Under the pieces are notes generated by a model. The model searched no databases. It saw nothing but the letters and a program-made list of their open reading frames with translations, and had not been told where the DNA came from. Positions 1 through 8,266 of a stretch of 15,580 nucleotides of DNA are shown here, in pieces. Each line of letters starts with the position of its first letter. Within the stretch, counting starts at the first letter, position 1. The stretch is from Draconibacterium sp. (GTDB lineage Bacteria > Bacteroidota > Bacteroidia > Bacteroidales > Prolixibacteraceae), in NCBI GenBank assembly GCA_027011835.1, contig JALUZN010000529.1, forward strand, positions 1 to 15,580, read 5' to 3'. A program made the position numbers and the translations under genes.

Positions 1-159
1 CATACAACCTATTTAGATACGAGCAGGTAATACGTTTAAACATTTTAAATTAATCCATAACACTGTTAATTAGTTAGTTAGTCGCAAAAAAATAGAAATA
101 TTATGCTATATTCTTAGTAAAGAAATGTATTTTTGAAATGATTTGATAATCTCGTTAAA

Positions 160-213
160 GGGTTCTGCGATTTTATCAAGTCAAAAATTGAAAAAAACTA
201 ATTTTTAGAACCC
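160..213. repeat. Composite inverted repeat at the 3' end of the T9SS-type gene
   Basis: The outer arms GGGTTCT (160-166) and AGAACCC (207-213) are perfect complements. Inside them AAAAATT (183-189) pairs with AATTTTT (200-206), so the right-hand arm is continuous and the left-hand arm is interrupted by 16 nt. The right arm contains the stop codon of the adjacent minus-strand gene (205-207). It could be a weak terminator for that gene or the scar of a rearrangement. The rest of 1-204 is AT-rich and shows no gene. Confidence 0.4.
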
Positions 214-1020
214 ACCTATATAAAAACCACTTTTGAGATTAGAAATATCGAAAGCTTTTTGAGAGTATGACAGTTTTTTTTCAATTAATAACGTACCTTG
301 CATGGTATATATCTGGATTAAATCGAAAGCTTTTCTAAAATTTATTATTTCTTTGGCTGGATTTGGGAATATGTAATGCTCTGGTAATTCATTTACACTA
401 TTTACAGAAACCTGAGCATTAGTCTTTGCATAAATTAACTCAAGAGCTGAATATGAGGGGACATAAATTTTAAGATAATATAAATCTCCATTACTTTTTT
501 CAAGTGAAATATAAGAGGTGTCTTCAAGGAATAAATTAATACCATTGTATACGCATGGTGGATAATTGCCATAACTAAAGTTTAACAAATTTCCTTCAGC
601 TGCGAGAATACTCTGATTACTGAAGATAGTATCACCCCAATTATACTTTCTTACAGTTGGGATTATTCTTGAGGTATCCTGAACTTGTCCATAATTATTA
701 ATAAATTGAAAATGTTCTACGTAACTTGTATCAATATGGATTGAAAAATTATTAAAAGATGTCAGAGACATAAAATACCCAGAGCCCAGTCCTCCCATGT
801 AGCAGTCTAAATAAAAATCTATATCCTGAATTGAATCTTGATCGAGATCAAAATAGTAATTTAGAGAAGTGCAGAATCCCATCGTGTCAATAGAAGATAA
901 TATTGTGTCCTGAAAAGGAATGTTATTTCCTCCATAAATGGGATTATCGACTACCAAATATTGGGCATTAGTTTGTCTGATTATAAACGTCAAGAATAAA
1001 AGTGCCGTAATTCTTTTCAT
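205..1020 (-). CDS. Secreted protein with a clipped type IX sorting domain
   Basis: This is a 271-residue exported protein of unknown function. Residues 1-19 form a Sec signal peptide (basic start, hydrophobic LLFLTFII, likely cleavage near Ala19-Gln20). Residues 58-70 are Asp-rich (DLDQDSIQDID), like calcium-binding loops in surface proteins. The middle (about 85-200) looks like beta-rich extracellular sequence, which I do not recognise. From about residue 205 a T9SS type A sorting domain begins, with the typical YIFPNPAKEIINF box (216-228), a 'YTMQGTLL' strand and 'DISNLKSGFYI'. The family normally continues 10-20 residues beyond 'SGFYI' with a final strand and a basic end. Here it stops after GGF, so secretion or anchoring by T9SS may be impaired. 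The gene stands alone, with no partner next to it. Start choice: the first ATG gives an intact signal peptide. Confidence 0.8.
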   Translation of the reverse strand: MKRITALLFLTFIIRQTNAQYLVVDNPIYGGNNIPFQDTILSSIDTMGFCTSLNYYFDLDQDSIQDIDFYLDCYMGGLGSGYFMSLTSFNNFSIHIDTSYVEHFQFINNYGQVQDTSRIIPTVRKYNWGDTIFSNQSILAAEGNLLNFSYGNYPPCVYNGINLFLEDTSYISLEKSNGDLYYLKIYVPSYSALELIYAKTNAQVSVNSVNELPEHYIFPNPAKEIINFRKAFDLIQIYTMQGTLLIEKKLSYSQKAFDISNLKSGFYIGGF

Positions 1021-1339
1021 TTTCCAATGTGTTTAATTATTGCCAACTATTATTTATGTCAGCTAAAAGTACATTATATACTCCAATTAAAAATACAAAT
1101 CTCATTCGGATATAAAAAAAACGTAGAATTACTTTGTTTAAAGATACACACTTCTGGTCAGTTCGGTGAAGGTAAAAAACGGATCAATTAATCTTTCGGG
1201 TTGATAGGGCAATTTAAATATAATGAATCGGCTTTTTTCCTGCCTGAGGTCATACTTTTGAGTTTAATCTAAAACCAGTTCACAGCGGCGGCCTCGGTCG
1301 GTGAGCCGGAAAACAAGCGATAACGATGTTAAAAAAATT

Positions 1340-1530
1340 ACTGCTGTTTGAGGAGGCTCCAATGTATTGGAGGAAGTTTAGGATTTTTAGTCGTTATGGC
1401 GTAGCTTTTCCGAGTGAAGCGAACGCAGCCTTGGGCTTTTTGTTTACTTTTTGAGCTAAGCCAAAAAGTAAAATCCCCCCAATAGGGCAAAAGTAAAATC
1501 ATGGCATCACCCATTGCTATGTCCATAAGT
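1340..1530. repeat. Probable dispersed intergenic repeat with hairpins
   Basis: The segment contains a 7-bp inverted repeat CTCCAAT/ATTGGAG with a 2-nt loop (1357-1363 and 1366-1372). It also contains a perfect 11-bp hairpin, TTTACTTTTTG (1443-1453) and CAAAAAGTAAA (1462-1472), with an 8-nt loop. Conceptual minus-strand translation gives Lys/Gln/Ser-rich text of the kind (SKSKQKAQGCVRF..KSYA) that I associate with repeated intergenic DNA in Bacteroidota rather than a real protein. Membership of a repeat family is inference from memory; only one copy is in this window. Confidence 0.4.
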
Positions 1531-1533
1531 CAC

Positions 1534-1601
1534 GGTGTGAGTTCCCGGTTAACAGTTATTTATAAAAATTAACCAACTGCAATTTGCAAAAAACTCACGC
1601 C
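1534..1601. repeat. Nested 68-nt foldback
   Basis: The outer arms GGTGTGAGTT (1534-1543) and AACTCACGCC (1592-1601) pair over 10 bp with one wobble. Inside, GGTTAA (1547-1552) pairs perfectly with TTAACC (1569-1574). The two stems are stacked in one long hairpin. It lies directly beside the repeat-like segment and may be its boundary or an RNA structure. No function is assigned. Confidence 0.4.
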
Positions 1602-1653
1602 ATACTATAAGACTTTTGCTGAATCAATTTTATAAATCCTTGTAGTACTAAAC

Positions 1654-1680
1654 GGAAAAAGGGCAGCAAGAACGCCGCCC
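1654..1680 (-). terminator. Intrinsic terminator, minus strand, orphan
   Basis: Read on the minus strand, GGGCGGC (1680-1674) and GCTGCCC (1667-1661) form a 7-bp stem with one G-T wobble around a GTTCTT loop. A T-rich tail TTTTTCC follows. The plus strand has an A-C mismatch and no T tail, so the orientation is clear. The nearest upstream minus-strand gene is lnt, whose stop lies about 555 nt away. Confidence 0.6.
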
Positions 1681-2235
1681 ATAGATGTATTTATAAAGAT
1701 AAAAAAAGGTTTGTGCCCACAAGATAGGAGATGTTTTTAAATTTTCCAAATTATACTCGAATCAAATCGGTTTTCGGGAGATTGGCTCGTATTGAATCCT
1801 GGGAATTTATTAGATTTAGGTGATAACAAACACAGAACACTCCTCTTTCTATCATAACAATAGTTTTATTTACAACAGCAATAAAAAGCAAAAAATAAGA
1901 GCACAAAAGCACCTTCTCAACATTCTATCATACAATTATTTATATTTTAACACTGAATAAAGTCTACGAATTGTTTGGAGAAACAAGATTAGAAGGGTAC
2001 ATTTGAAATAACAAAAACGTTCATTGAAAAGAAAAAAATATTTTCCGCATTGATTCCAGTTGGTAAACTCAACAGAACTTTTTAAACCGAGAAAGCTCTT
2101 TATGGTTGTTAAAACAGGCCTGGTAGTCCCGATGCAAATTGGGGTGAGTCGAAAGACCGTTGGAAGTTTGATCAACCGGGCACTCAAATCCTGTATTATC
2201 GGGGTTTTCACAAACTGAATTAGTGCGGATTTTTT

Positions 2236-3831
2236 TTATCTTTTTATTGCCCTTTTCACCACCAAATTCAACAACAATAAAATACTTATAAACAGAGAAA
2301 TACGTGCAATATAATTGCCATACATTACATAGAACGTAATGGCATTATTCGCATTTATTGTTCCGTTAATGGAAGTTTCTACCCACCAGCTTGTAGGTTG
2401 CAACACATCGCCCCGTTGATTAATAAAGCACGATATTCCTGTATTTGCAGCCCGTGCAATGCTGCGTCGGGTTTCGATGGCACGCAACCGGGCATACGAA
2501 AGATGTTGTTTATAACCGGGGGTATTTTTCCACCAACCGTCGTTGGTAATAATAAAAATAAGTTCAGCTCCTTTACGAACATAGCCGGCAACATACTCGC
2601 CAAAAACCGATTCGTAACAGATAACCGGAGCAACCTGAGTTCCGTCGTTAGAGATAAAATTCGATGGCTCTGACTGATGCCCTAAACTTCCGGTTGTTCC
2701 ACCAATATTTATAACAATATCGTTAATAAAACCAAGGTATTTCATAAAAGGCATCTTCTCCACTCCCACTACCAATTTCGATTTATGATAAATCTGACAC
2801 GCTCCCTTCCGGTCGAGAAAAATAGCTGTATTAAAGCGGTCGTAAACAGTTTTCCCGTTTGACCGGGCAGTAATGGGAGCACTATTTTTATCAGGGTAAA
2901 TTTTATACGACGAAACGCCAAAAACCATCTCAGCATTGTTGTAACTTCTGCTAAATGCTGAAAATTTTTGAATAAACCGGTTCGATTGTAAATTGGCCTC
3001 ATTCCAGTAACCCGGATTCTCGAATACAGTTTCGGGGCCAACAACAAAATCGGTATTATTGGTTGTTTTTTGCTTTGCCAGCTGTAAGAATTTTTCCATT
3101 TTTAACAGCTCAGCACTAAAATCATAACTTTCGGAATAGGGGTCGATATTGGGCTGAACAATTACAACCTCTTTGGGATTCTCTTTTTCGACATACGAAG
3201 AGTAGGTAATGAGCGAGAAAATAATGGGCGCAACTAAAACAAAAACAGAAGCCGAAATAATATAAACCGTATTTTTTACCGAACTTTTTTGTTTGATGCT
3301 CAAAATTGTTTTAAACAGTAAAACATTCATTACCAAAACCCACAATGTTCCACCAAAAACACCTGTATATTCGTACCACTGAATAAGTTGAACGTTATTT
3401 GCGAATCCGTTTCCGAGGTGCAGCCACGGCCATTCAATATCCCAGTGGTAATGAATGTATTCGAACGAAATCCAAAAAGCAGCAAGCGCAACATATCCAA
3501 GATTTGCCTTAAAGTTACGCCGGGCAATGTGTGCCAGCCACCACACCACCGACATAGCAGCCGAATTAATAATAAATGCCATTAACGCACCTGCCAGTGT
3601 TGCATTTGCCACCCAAAATGTGGTTAATACATTCCAAATAAGAACTGCTAAAAAAGCGTGTCCAAAAAATGATACACTTCTGAAATTTTTCTTTTGGATA
3701 ACAAAAAACCGGTCGAGCCAAAGTAGCGGAATAAATGCAACAAAAAGTGTCCATCCGGGAAACCCCAACCATGCCAAACTCAATAAAATACCGGATAAAA
3801 CGGAGAGTAATAATCTGTAACTTCGTTTCAT
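2236..3831 (-). CDS. lnt: Apolipoprotein N-acyltransferase
   Basis: This integral inner-membrane enzyme adds the third acyl chain to the N-terminal cysteine of lipoproteins, using phospholipid as donor. It is 531 residues, normal for the family. Several membrane segments fill residues about 5-210 and a last one sits at 508-525. The periplasmic nitrilase-like domain spans about 221-490. The catalytic triad is visible: Glu267 in VVGPETVF, Lys350 in YHKSKLVVGVEKMPF and Cys405 in APVICYESVF. The Bacteroidota form of the lysine loop (VVGVEKMPF in place of VPFGEYVP) is present. Also seen are the N-terminal 'LAWLGFPGW' and 'EWPWLHLGNGFA' (133-144), typical Lnt membrane-domain motifs. It is the last gene of a three-gene operon, starting 5 nt after the metallophosphatase stop. 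A lipoprotein is encoded two genes upstream, a possible substrate. Confidence 0.95.
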   Translation of the reverse strand: MKRSYRLLLSVLSGILLSLAWLGFPGWTLFVAFIPLLWLDRFFVIQKKNFRSVSFFGHAFLAVLIWNVLTTFWVANATLAGALMAFIINSAAMSVVWWLAHIARRNFKANLGYVALAAFWISFEYIHYHWDIEWPWLHLGNGFANNVQLIQWYEYTGVFGGTLWVLVMNVLLFKTILSIKQKSSVKNTVYIISASVFVLVAPIIFSLITYSSYVEKENPKEVVIVQPNIDPYSESYDFSAELLKMEKFLQLAKQKTTNNTDFVVGPETVFENPGYWNEANLQSNRFIQKFSAFSRSYNNAEMVFGVSSYKIYPDKNSAPITARSNGKTVYDRFNTAIFLDRKGACQIYHKSKLVVGVEKMPFMKYLGFINDIVINIGGTTGSLGHQSEPSNFISNDGTQVAPVICYESVFGEYVAGYVRKGAELIFIITNDGWWKNTPGYKQHLSYARLRAIETRRSIARAANTGISCFINQRGDVLQPTSWWVETSINGTINANNAITFYVMYGNYIARISLFISILLLLNLVVKRAIKR

Positions 3832-3836
3832 ATCTC

Positions 3837-4745
3837 TTATAAGTTTTCAGAAAAAACAGCTTTTTGTTTTTTGTTGGAACGTTCGAAAACAAAATCGATT
3901 TTTCCCATCATTAGGCCGCCCCACCAAGCCTGATTTACAATTACCTGTTTGCCCACATTGTTCTTTTTTATTAATGGTTTTTCGAGCCAGGTATGCGAAT
4001 GTCCTCCAATTATCAGGTCGGTTGTCTCTGTCTCTTCGGCCAGTACCAAGTCGCAAACCGGATTTCGCTTACAATACAAACCCAAATGCGAAAGACAAAT
4101 TACAAGATCGCAATTTTTATCGTTTCGTAAAAACAGTTCCATTTCGCGAGCCACTGTAACCGGGTCGTTATAAATGGTGTTTCCATAATTTTTATCGGCA
4201 ACCAAACCATGCAGTTCAACGCCAACGCCATACACACCAATTTTTATTCCCGAGCGCTTAAACGTTTTCCACCGGGGAAATTTACCGGCCAAAATAGTAT
4301 CAGAGAAGTCGTAATTTGAATTTATTATGGGGAATTTTGCATTGGGCAGAGGATTTAAAATCCCCTGCAATCCGTTATCGAATTCGTGATTTCCAATTGT
4401 TCCGGCATCGTAACCGGCGGCACTCATTAATTTCAGCATTAACTCTCCTTTATAATAGTTAAAATAGGGAGTTCCCTGAAACATATCGCCCGCATCGAAA
4501 AGAAGCGTATCGGGGTTTTCGGCTTTAAATTTTTGTGCCATTGCCGATATTCGTGCCAATCCGCCTTTATTCGAATATCGCTTGTTTGTACCCGTAAACG
4601 GTTCGATGTGTGTATGCAAATCGTTGGTGTGAAGTATCGATATTGTTACAAAATCGGTGCCTGCAAACAGATTGAACGGTGCTACTCCTAAACCAACTCC
4701 GGCACTCCCGACAATAATATTTCTTACAAATTTTCGCCTATTCAT
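3837..4745 (-). CDS. Tat-exported metallophosphatase (5'-nucleotidase catalytic half)
   Basis: This 302-residue calcineurin-like phosphoesterase corresponds to the N-terminal catalytic domain of UshA-type 5'-nucleotidases, which hydrolyse nucleotides or sugar nucleotides outside the cytoplasm. The dinuclear metal motifs are all present: Asp42-x-His44 in HTNDLHTH, Asp87 in FDAGDMFQG, GNHE at 118-121, His220 in CLSHLGL and GGHSH at 247-251. The N-terminus NRRKFVRN followed by a hydrophobic Gly/Ala stretch is a twin-arginine signal, so the protein is probably folded and metal-loaded before export. The substrate-specificity (C-terminal) domain of classic enzymes is absent. It is encoded by the gene immediately upstream, which overlaps this one by 8 nt (ATGAATAG), implying translational coupling and a working pair. 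Substrate is not determinable from sequence. Confidence 0.9.
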   Translation of the reverse strand: MNRRKFVRNIIVGSAGVGLGVAPFNLFAGTDFVTISILHTNDLHTHIEPFTGTNKRYSNKGGLARISAMAQKFKAENPDTLLFDAGDMFQGTPYFNYYKGELMLKLMSAAGYDAGTIGNHEFDNGLQGILNPLPNAKFPIINSNYDFSDTILAGKFPRWKTFKRSGIKIGVYGVGVELHGLVADKNYGNTIYNDPVTVAREMELFLRNDKNCDLVICLSHLGLYCKRNPVCDLVLAEETETTDLIIGGHSHTWLEKPLIKKNNVGKQVIVNQAWWGGLMMGKIDFVFERSNKKQKAVFSENL

Positions 4746-5502
4746 ATTTTACCCTCCCGTCTTCTTTTGCGGTTAAAGTTTTACCCTCTTTATAACTCTT
4801 TTCCAAATTATGAAGTATTACATCACGTATTTTTAATCCGGGTTTTACAATTTTTAACCGATGTGTAAAAACCTCTAACCCGTCGCCACCCTCGGCAACA
4901 TAATCGTTTGTTGCCAGCCAGTACGTTTTATTTGAAACAATTTCGTTGCCGGCAATTTGAATATCAACCGCTTTCCCGTTTGAGATTACATACCGCACGC
5001 CTCCAACACTTTCACCATTTTTATCAGCCAGATGATTTAAAAATTCCTGAACTTGCGTTCCGGTAAGCTGAATAAAAACCAACTCGTTTTCGAACGGCAT
5101 CAACTCAAAAATTTCACCCACCGTAATTTCTCCTTTTGGTAACGATGTTCGTATTCCACCGTAATTAAAATAAGAAATTACAGGATGAACACCGTCGGCA
5201 ATTTTTGTAGCTTCGGTTTTTGCTTCGGCTAAAAGTAAATCGGCTAAAAAATTAGTTAATAAACTCTCGGGGCGCCCTTTTATCATCTCTTTTTCCGAAA
5301 TGGAAATCACCCGTTTCATGTCTTTTTCAAGACTATCTTTAAACGGCTTATACATATATATTATTTGGCTATCAACCCCTTGCACCTCTTCGGCAACCGG
5401 AATATTTTGAGAATGAGAACTTCTCGGAATAAAATTTGTTTTACAGGAAACTGTGGCAACAATGCAAGTTATTAACAACAGGTGGCTGAAAGATAGTCGC
5501 AT
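4738..5502 (-). CDS. 5'-nucleotidase C-terminal domain lipoprotein
   Basis: This 254-residue protein corresponds to the substrate-binding C-terminal domain of 5'-nucleotidases (5_nucleotid_C family) without the metallophosphatase domain. Its signal peptide ends at a lipobox-like TVSC with Cys20 as probable lipidation site, so it is likely membrane-anchored. Family motifs are visible: NYGGIR (113-118, usually NxGGIR), ITVGEIFELMPFENELV (126-142) and ATNDYVAEGGDGLEVF (197-212), which hold the arginine and aromatic residues that bind the base and phosphate in the family. It is the first gene of the operon, before the catalytic half and lnt, so the domain order is inverted relative to fused enzymes. 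No metal-binding motifs are present, so it should have no phosphatase activity alone. Confidence 0.88.
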   Translation of the reverse strand: MRLSFSHLLLITCIVATVSCKTNFIPRSSHSQNIPVAEEVQGVDSQIIYMYKPFKDSLEKDMKRVISISEKEMIKGRPESLLTNFLADLLLAEAKTEATKIADGVHPVISYFNYGGIRTSLPKGEITVGEIFELMPFENELVFIQLTGTQVQEFLNHLADKNGESVGGVRYVISNGKAVDIQIAGNEIVSNKTYWLATNDYVAEGGDGLEVFTHRLKIVKPGLKIRDVILHNLEKSYKEGKTLTAKEDGRVKYE

Positions 5503-5577
5503 AAATGAAATAGTTTTAGAAAACTTAAATATACTTTAGCAAACGTTAGTTATAAATAAACAGAATTTACAATAAAT

Positions 5578-6618
5578 ATGTTCGATTCAAACTTACATAT
5601 AAAAACAGTAACCCGAATTATTTTAGCCATATTTTTAATGGTTCTGCTCTCCCCAAAAACCGGAGTCGCACAAAACCGCGAAATAGTGGCAAAAAAAGGC
5701 GATGGCATTTACCGGGTACTCACAGATAACGGTTATTCTTATTCGAAATATTTAAATGAATTTATTGAACTGAATAAGACAAAGTTAGGGAAAGACAATA
5801 CGTTAATAATCGGGAGAAAATACAAACTTCCTTCAAAATCGGGAAAAGTTAAGACGACAACTTCGAAAAAGACAGTTGGCAAAACTGTTCATTACGATAT
5901 TTTTGGTAAAAAATATGCCGATGTTGAGATTAAAAGCAGCGAATTAAAAGGTGCTACCTACTATTTAATGGCGGGGCACGGCGGCCCCGACCCCGGAGCA
6001 ATTGGAAGCTACAACGGGAAACAGTTATGCGAAGATGAATATGCATACGATGTGATAATCAGGCTGGCACGCGACCTGATTGAAAAAGGTGCTACAGTTT
6101 ATATGATTACCCGCGACAAAAACGATGGAATTCGCGACGAAAGTATATTAAAACCTGACCACGACGAAGTTTGCTATCCAAATCTGACCATTCCGTTGAA
6201 CCATATTAAACGGTTGCGACAACGAACAAATGCAGTAAATAAATTGTACAGTAAAAACAAAAAAGGATTCAACCGGCTCATTGTAATTCATGTCGATTCG
6301 CGCAGCCGGGGCGAAAACATCGATGTTTTTTTCTACCACGACAAACGTAGTAAAACCGGAAAAAAAGCAGCAACAATTCTACAAAATACTTTTCAAAAGA
6401 AATACAACGAACACCAGCCGGGGCGCGGGTATAAAGGCACGGTATCGACCCGCAATTTGTATGTTGTTCGAAATACTTATCCGGTTACGGTTTATATTGA
6501 ATTGGCAAATATTAATCATCGCCGCGATGTTAAACGATTGATTGTTACCGACAACCGTCAGGCTGTTGCCAACTGGCTGACACAGGGATTAGTACTCGAC
6601 TATAAAACCAATAAATAG
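5578..6618 (+). CDS. LysM domain N-acetylmuramoyl-L-alanine amidase
   Basis: This 346-residue exported enzyme should cleave the amide bond between muramic acid and the peptide stem of peptidoglycan. A signal peptide covers residues 1-31 (cleavage near GVA-QN). A LysM-like module follows at about 35-85 (KKGDGIYRVL...LNEFIELNK...IIGRKYKLP). After a Lys/Thr/Ser-rich linker the amidase_3 domain runs from about 125 to 340. Zinc ligands are His134 in AGHGGPDPGA, Glu152 in LCEDEYAYD and His238 in VIHVDS; the catalytic glutamate is probably Glu308 in VYIELANINH. The stretch between Glu152 and His238 is longer than in typical amidases and includes a charged loop with KPDHDEVCYPN. It diverges from the 5'-nucleotidase operon with a 75-nt gap and converges on the SulP gene, ending 13 nt from it. 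Confidence 0.88.
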   Translation: MFDSNLHIKTVTRIILAIFLMVLLSPKTGVAQNREIVAKKGDGIYRVLTDNGYSYSKYLNEFIELNKTKLGKDNTLIIGRKYKLPSKSGKVKTTTSKKTVGKTVHYDIFGKKYADVEIKSSELKGATYYLMAGHGGPDPGAIGSYNGKQLCEDEYAYDVIIRLARDLIEKGATVYMITRDKNDGIRDESILKPDHDEVCYPNLTIPLNHIKRLRQRTNAVNKLYSKNKKGFNRLIVIHVDSRSRGENIDVFFYHDKRSKTGKKAATILQNTFQKKYNEHQPGRGYKGTVSTRNLYVVRNTYPVTVYIELANINHRRDVKRLIVTDNRQAVANWLTQGLVLDYKTNK

Positions 6619-6631
6619 CGTCGACAAGCAA

Positions 6632-8212
6632 TTAGCTCTCGTTTATTAACTTGTTGTAGTTGTCGATGGCAATAAAATAGTTGGGGTCTTCCACCACATT
6701 TACATCACATATTTTTTCGGCCTTCTTTACCAGTTTAATACAGTCTTTGCTTAAATGGCGAAGGTGAATTGTTTTGCCGTTTTTCTGGTAACGCTCGGCA
6801 AGTTTATTAATGGCCTCAATGGCCGACTGGTCCATAATTCTCGACTCTTTAAAATCTACAATTACCTCGTCGGGGTCGTTTTGAACATCAAATTTCGATT
6901 GAAACAGTGCCGTTGAACCAAAAAACAGGGGACCAAAAATCTCGTAATGTTTTATTCCATATTCATCTATTTTTTTACGAGCCCGAATCCGGGTTGCATT
7001 TTCCCAGGCAAAAACCAATGCCGACACAATTACGCCTGCCAAAACAGCAATTGCCAAATCGAAAATAACAGTGAGTGCCGTTACCAACACAATTACAAGC
7101 AGGTCGGCAACCGGAATTTTATTGATGACATTAAATGTGCTCCAGGCGAATGTCCCGATTACAACCATAAACATAACTCCAACCAACGCAGCAATCGGAA
7201 TCATTTCGATATAAGTTGAAGCAAAAAGAATAAATGCAAGCAACGAAAGCGAAGCCACAATTCCCGATAACCGTCCGCGTCCGCCCGATTTTATGTTAAT
7301 AATACTCTGCCCAATCATTGCACAACCGCCCATTCCGCCAAAGAAACCATTTACAATATTTGCAGCTCCCTGTGCAACACACTCGCGATTACCGCTTCCC
7401 CGGGTTTCGGTTAATTCATCAACCAAACTCAATGTCATTAACGACTCGATTAATCCAACTGCAGCCAGAATAAATGAAAAAGGCAAAATTAGTTTCAACG
7501 TTTCTAAATTGAATGGAATAACAGGAACATTAAAACTTGGCAAGCCTGCTTTAATTCCAGTTCCTCCTCCCGAAACAATAAAACTTTTTACCGTCTCGGT
7601 TTCAATATTTCCAACGATTACAATACCCGATACAACAAGAATTCCCACAAGTGCAGCAGGAATAGCTTTACTTATTTTTGGAAGCAGAAACATAATCAGC
7701 ATCGTGGTAGCAACCAAACCAAGCATCGTATAAAGCTGTGTTCCGGAGAGCCATTCACCACCGTGTTTAAACATATTTAACTGTGAAAGAAAAATAACGA
7801 TTGCAAGCCCGTTAACAAATCCCATCATTACCGAATGTGGAACCAACCTGATGAATTTCCCCAACTTAAATACTCCAAATAGAAACTGAATGATTCCGGC
7901 AAGAATCAGGGCAATAAAAAGATACTGCAATCCTGCCGAGTCTCCACCTCCCAATGCATTCCCCTGCTGAATAAGAGATACCATAACCACAGCCATTGCA
8001 CCGGTAGCTCCGGAAATCATTCCGGGACGGCCACCAAAAACCGAAGTTATTAAGCCCATCATAAAAGCACCATACAAACCAACAATTGGCGAAACTCCCG
8101 CTACAAAAGCAAAGGCAACTGCCTCGGGCACCAATGCCAACGACACCGTTAAACCCGACAAAATATCATCTTTTATACTTCCCTGCCTTCTGTCTATAAA
8201 CTGAAACTTCAT
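6632..8212 (-). CDS. SulP family anion transporter with STAS domain
   Basis: This inner-membrane anion transporter belongs to the SLC26/SulP family and is 526 residues long. Its substrate (sulfate, bicarbonate or another anion) cannot be read from sequence. The family signature is at 25-75: LALVPEAVAFAFVAGVSPIVGLYGAF, then FGGRPGMISGATGAMAVV. Further conserved pieces are VMMGFVNGLAIVIFLSQL (128-145), LIESLMTLSLVDELTETRGSGNRECVAQGAAN (254-285) and GGMGGCAMIGQSIINIKSGGRGRLSG (292-317). Membrane segments continue to about residue 402. A cytoplasmic STAS domain occupies about 430-505, with VDFKESRIMDQSAIEAI (452-468). The gene is monocistronic, converges on the amidase gene and diverges from sodB. 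Inverted repeats lie just upstream of its start. Confidence 0.92.
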   Translation of the reverse strand: MKFQFIDRRQGSIKDDILSGLTVSLALVPEAVAFAFVAGVSPIVGLYGAFMMGLITSVFGGRPGMISGATGAMAVVMVSLIQQGNALGGGDSAGLQYLFIALILAGIIQFLFGVFKLGKFIRLVPHSVMMGFVNGLAIVIFLSQLNMFKHGGEWLSGTQLYTMLGLVATTMLIMFLLPKISKAIPAALVGILVVSGIVIVGNIETETVKSFIVSGGGTGIKAGLPSFNVPVIPFNLETLKLILPFSFILAAVGLIESLMTLSLVDELTETRGSGNRECVAQGAANIVNGFFGGMGGCAMIGQSIINIKSGGRGRLSGIVASLSLLAFILFASTYIEMIPIAALVGVMFMVVIGTFAWSTFNVINKIPVADLLVIVLVTALTVIFDLAIAVLAGVIVSALVFAWENATRIRARKKIDEYGIKHYEIFGPLFFGSTALFQSKFDVQNDPDEVIVDFKESRIMDQSAIEAINKLAERYQKNGKTIHLRHLSKDCIKLVKKAEKICDVNVVEDPNYFIAIDNYNKLINES

Positions 8213-8224
8213 ATCGCACTTATT

Positions 8225-8253
8225 AAATTAGCGCGCGAAAGTAGTGCTAATTT
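8225..8253. promoter_or_regulatory. Inverted repeat just upstream of the SulP gene
   Basis: AAATTAGC (8225-8232) and GCTAATTT (8246-8253) are perfect 8-bp complements separated by 13 nt. The repeat lies 12-41 nt upstream of the SulP start codon on the minus strand. It could be an operator or a leader hairpin. No binding protein can be named. Confidence 0.35.
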
Positions 8254-8266
8254 TAAGAAACATACT

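Larger units (their letters stand above)
1021..2235. other. 1.2-kb intergenic region without a credible gene
   Basis: No open frame here has a signal peptide, a recognisable domain or plausible Bacteroidota protein composition. What it does hold is a GC-richer patch near 1284-1320, a probable dispersed-repeat segment with hairpins (about 1340-1530), a nested foldback (1534-1601) and a minus-strand terminator (1654-1680). The stretch from 1681 to 2235 shows only short frames that look decayed or accidental. Confidence 0.6.

Noticed and set aside
1338..1526. A 62-codon minus-strand frame over the hairpin-rich segment
   Set aside because: Its sequence follows the inverted repeats and has the look of repetitive intergenic DNA; no signal peptide, domain or leader supports a protein.
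1936..2211. A 91-codon minus-strand frame downstream of lnt
   Set aside because: Composition is erratic (clusters of Phe, Cys and Leu), no motif is recognisable and the region appears non-coding.
2102..2218. A 38-codon plus-strand frame containing IGVSRKTVGSLINRALK, similar to a sigma factor or HigA-type recognition helix
   Set aside because: The match covers only about 17 residues, the sequence before it does not fit any helix-turn-helix family, and there is no usable leader. It could be a decayed remnant but chance is as likely.
2398..3820. Plus-strand and alternate-frame open frames across lnt
   Set aside because: They are shadows of the strongly supported lnt gene with its catalytic triad; their translations show no family features.
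5503..5577. Bacteroidota promoter elements between the 5'-nucleotidase operon and the amidase gene
   Set aside because: Several TA-rich near-matches exist on both strands, but none has a TTTG at proper spacing, so no specific call is justified.
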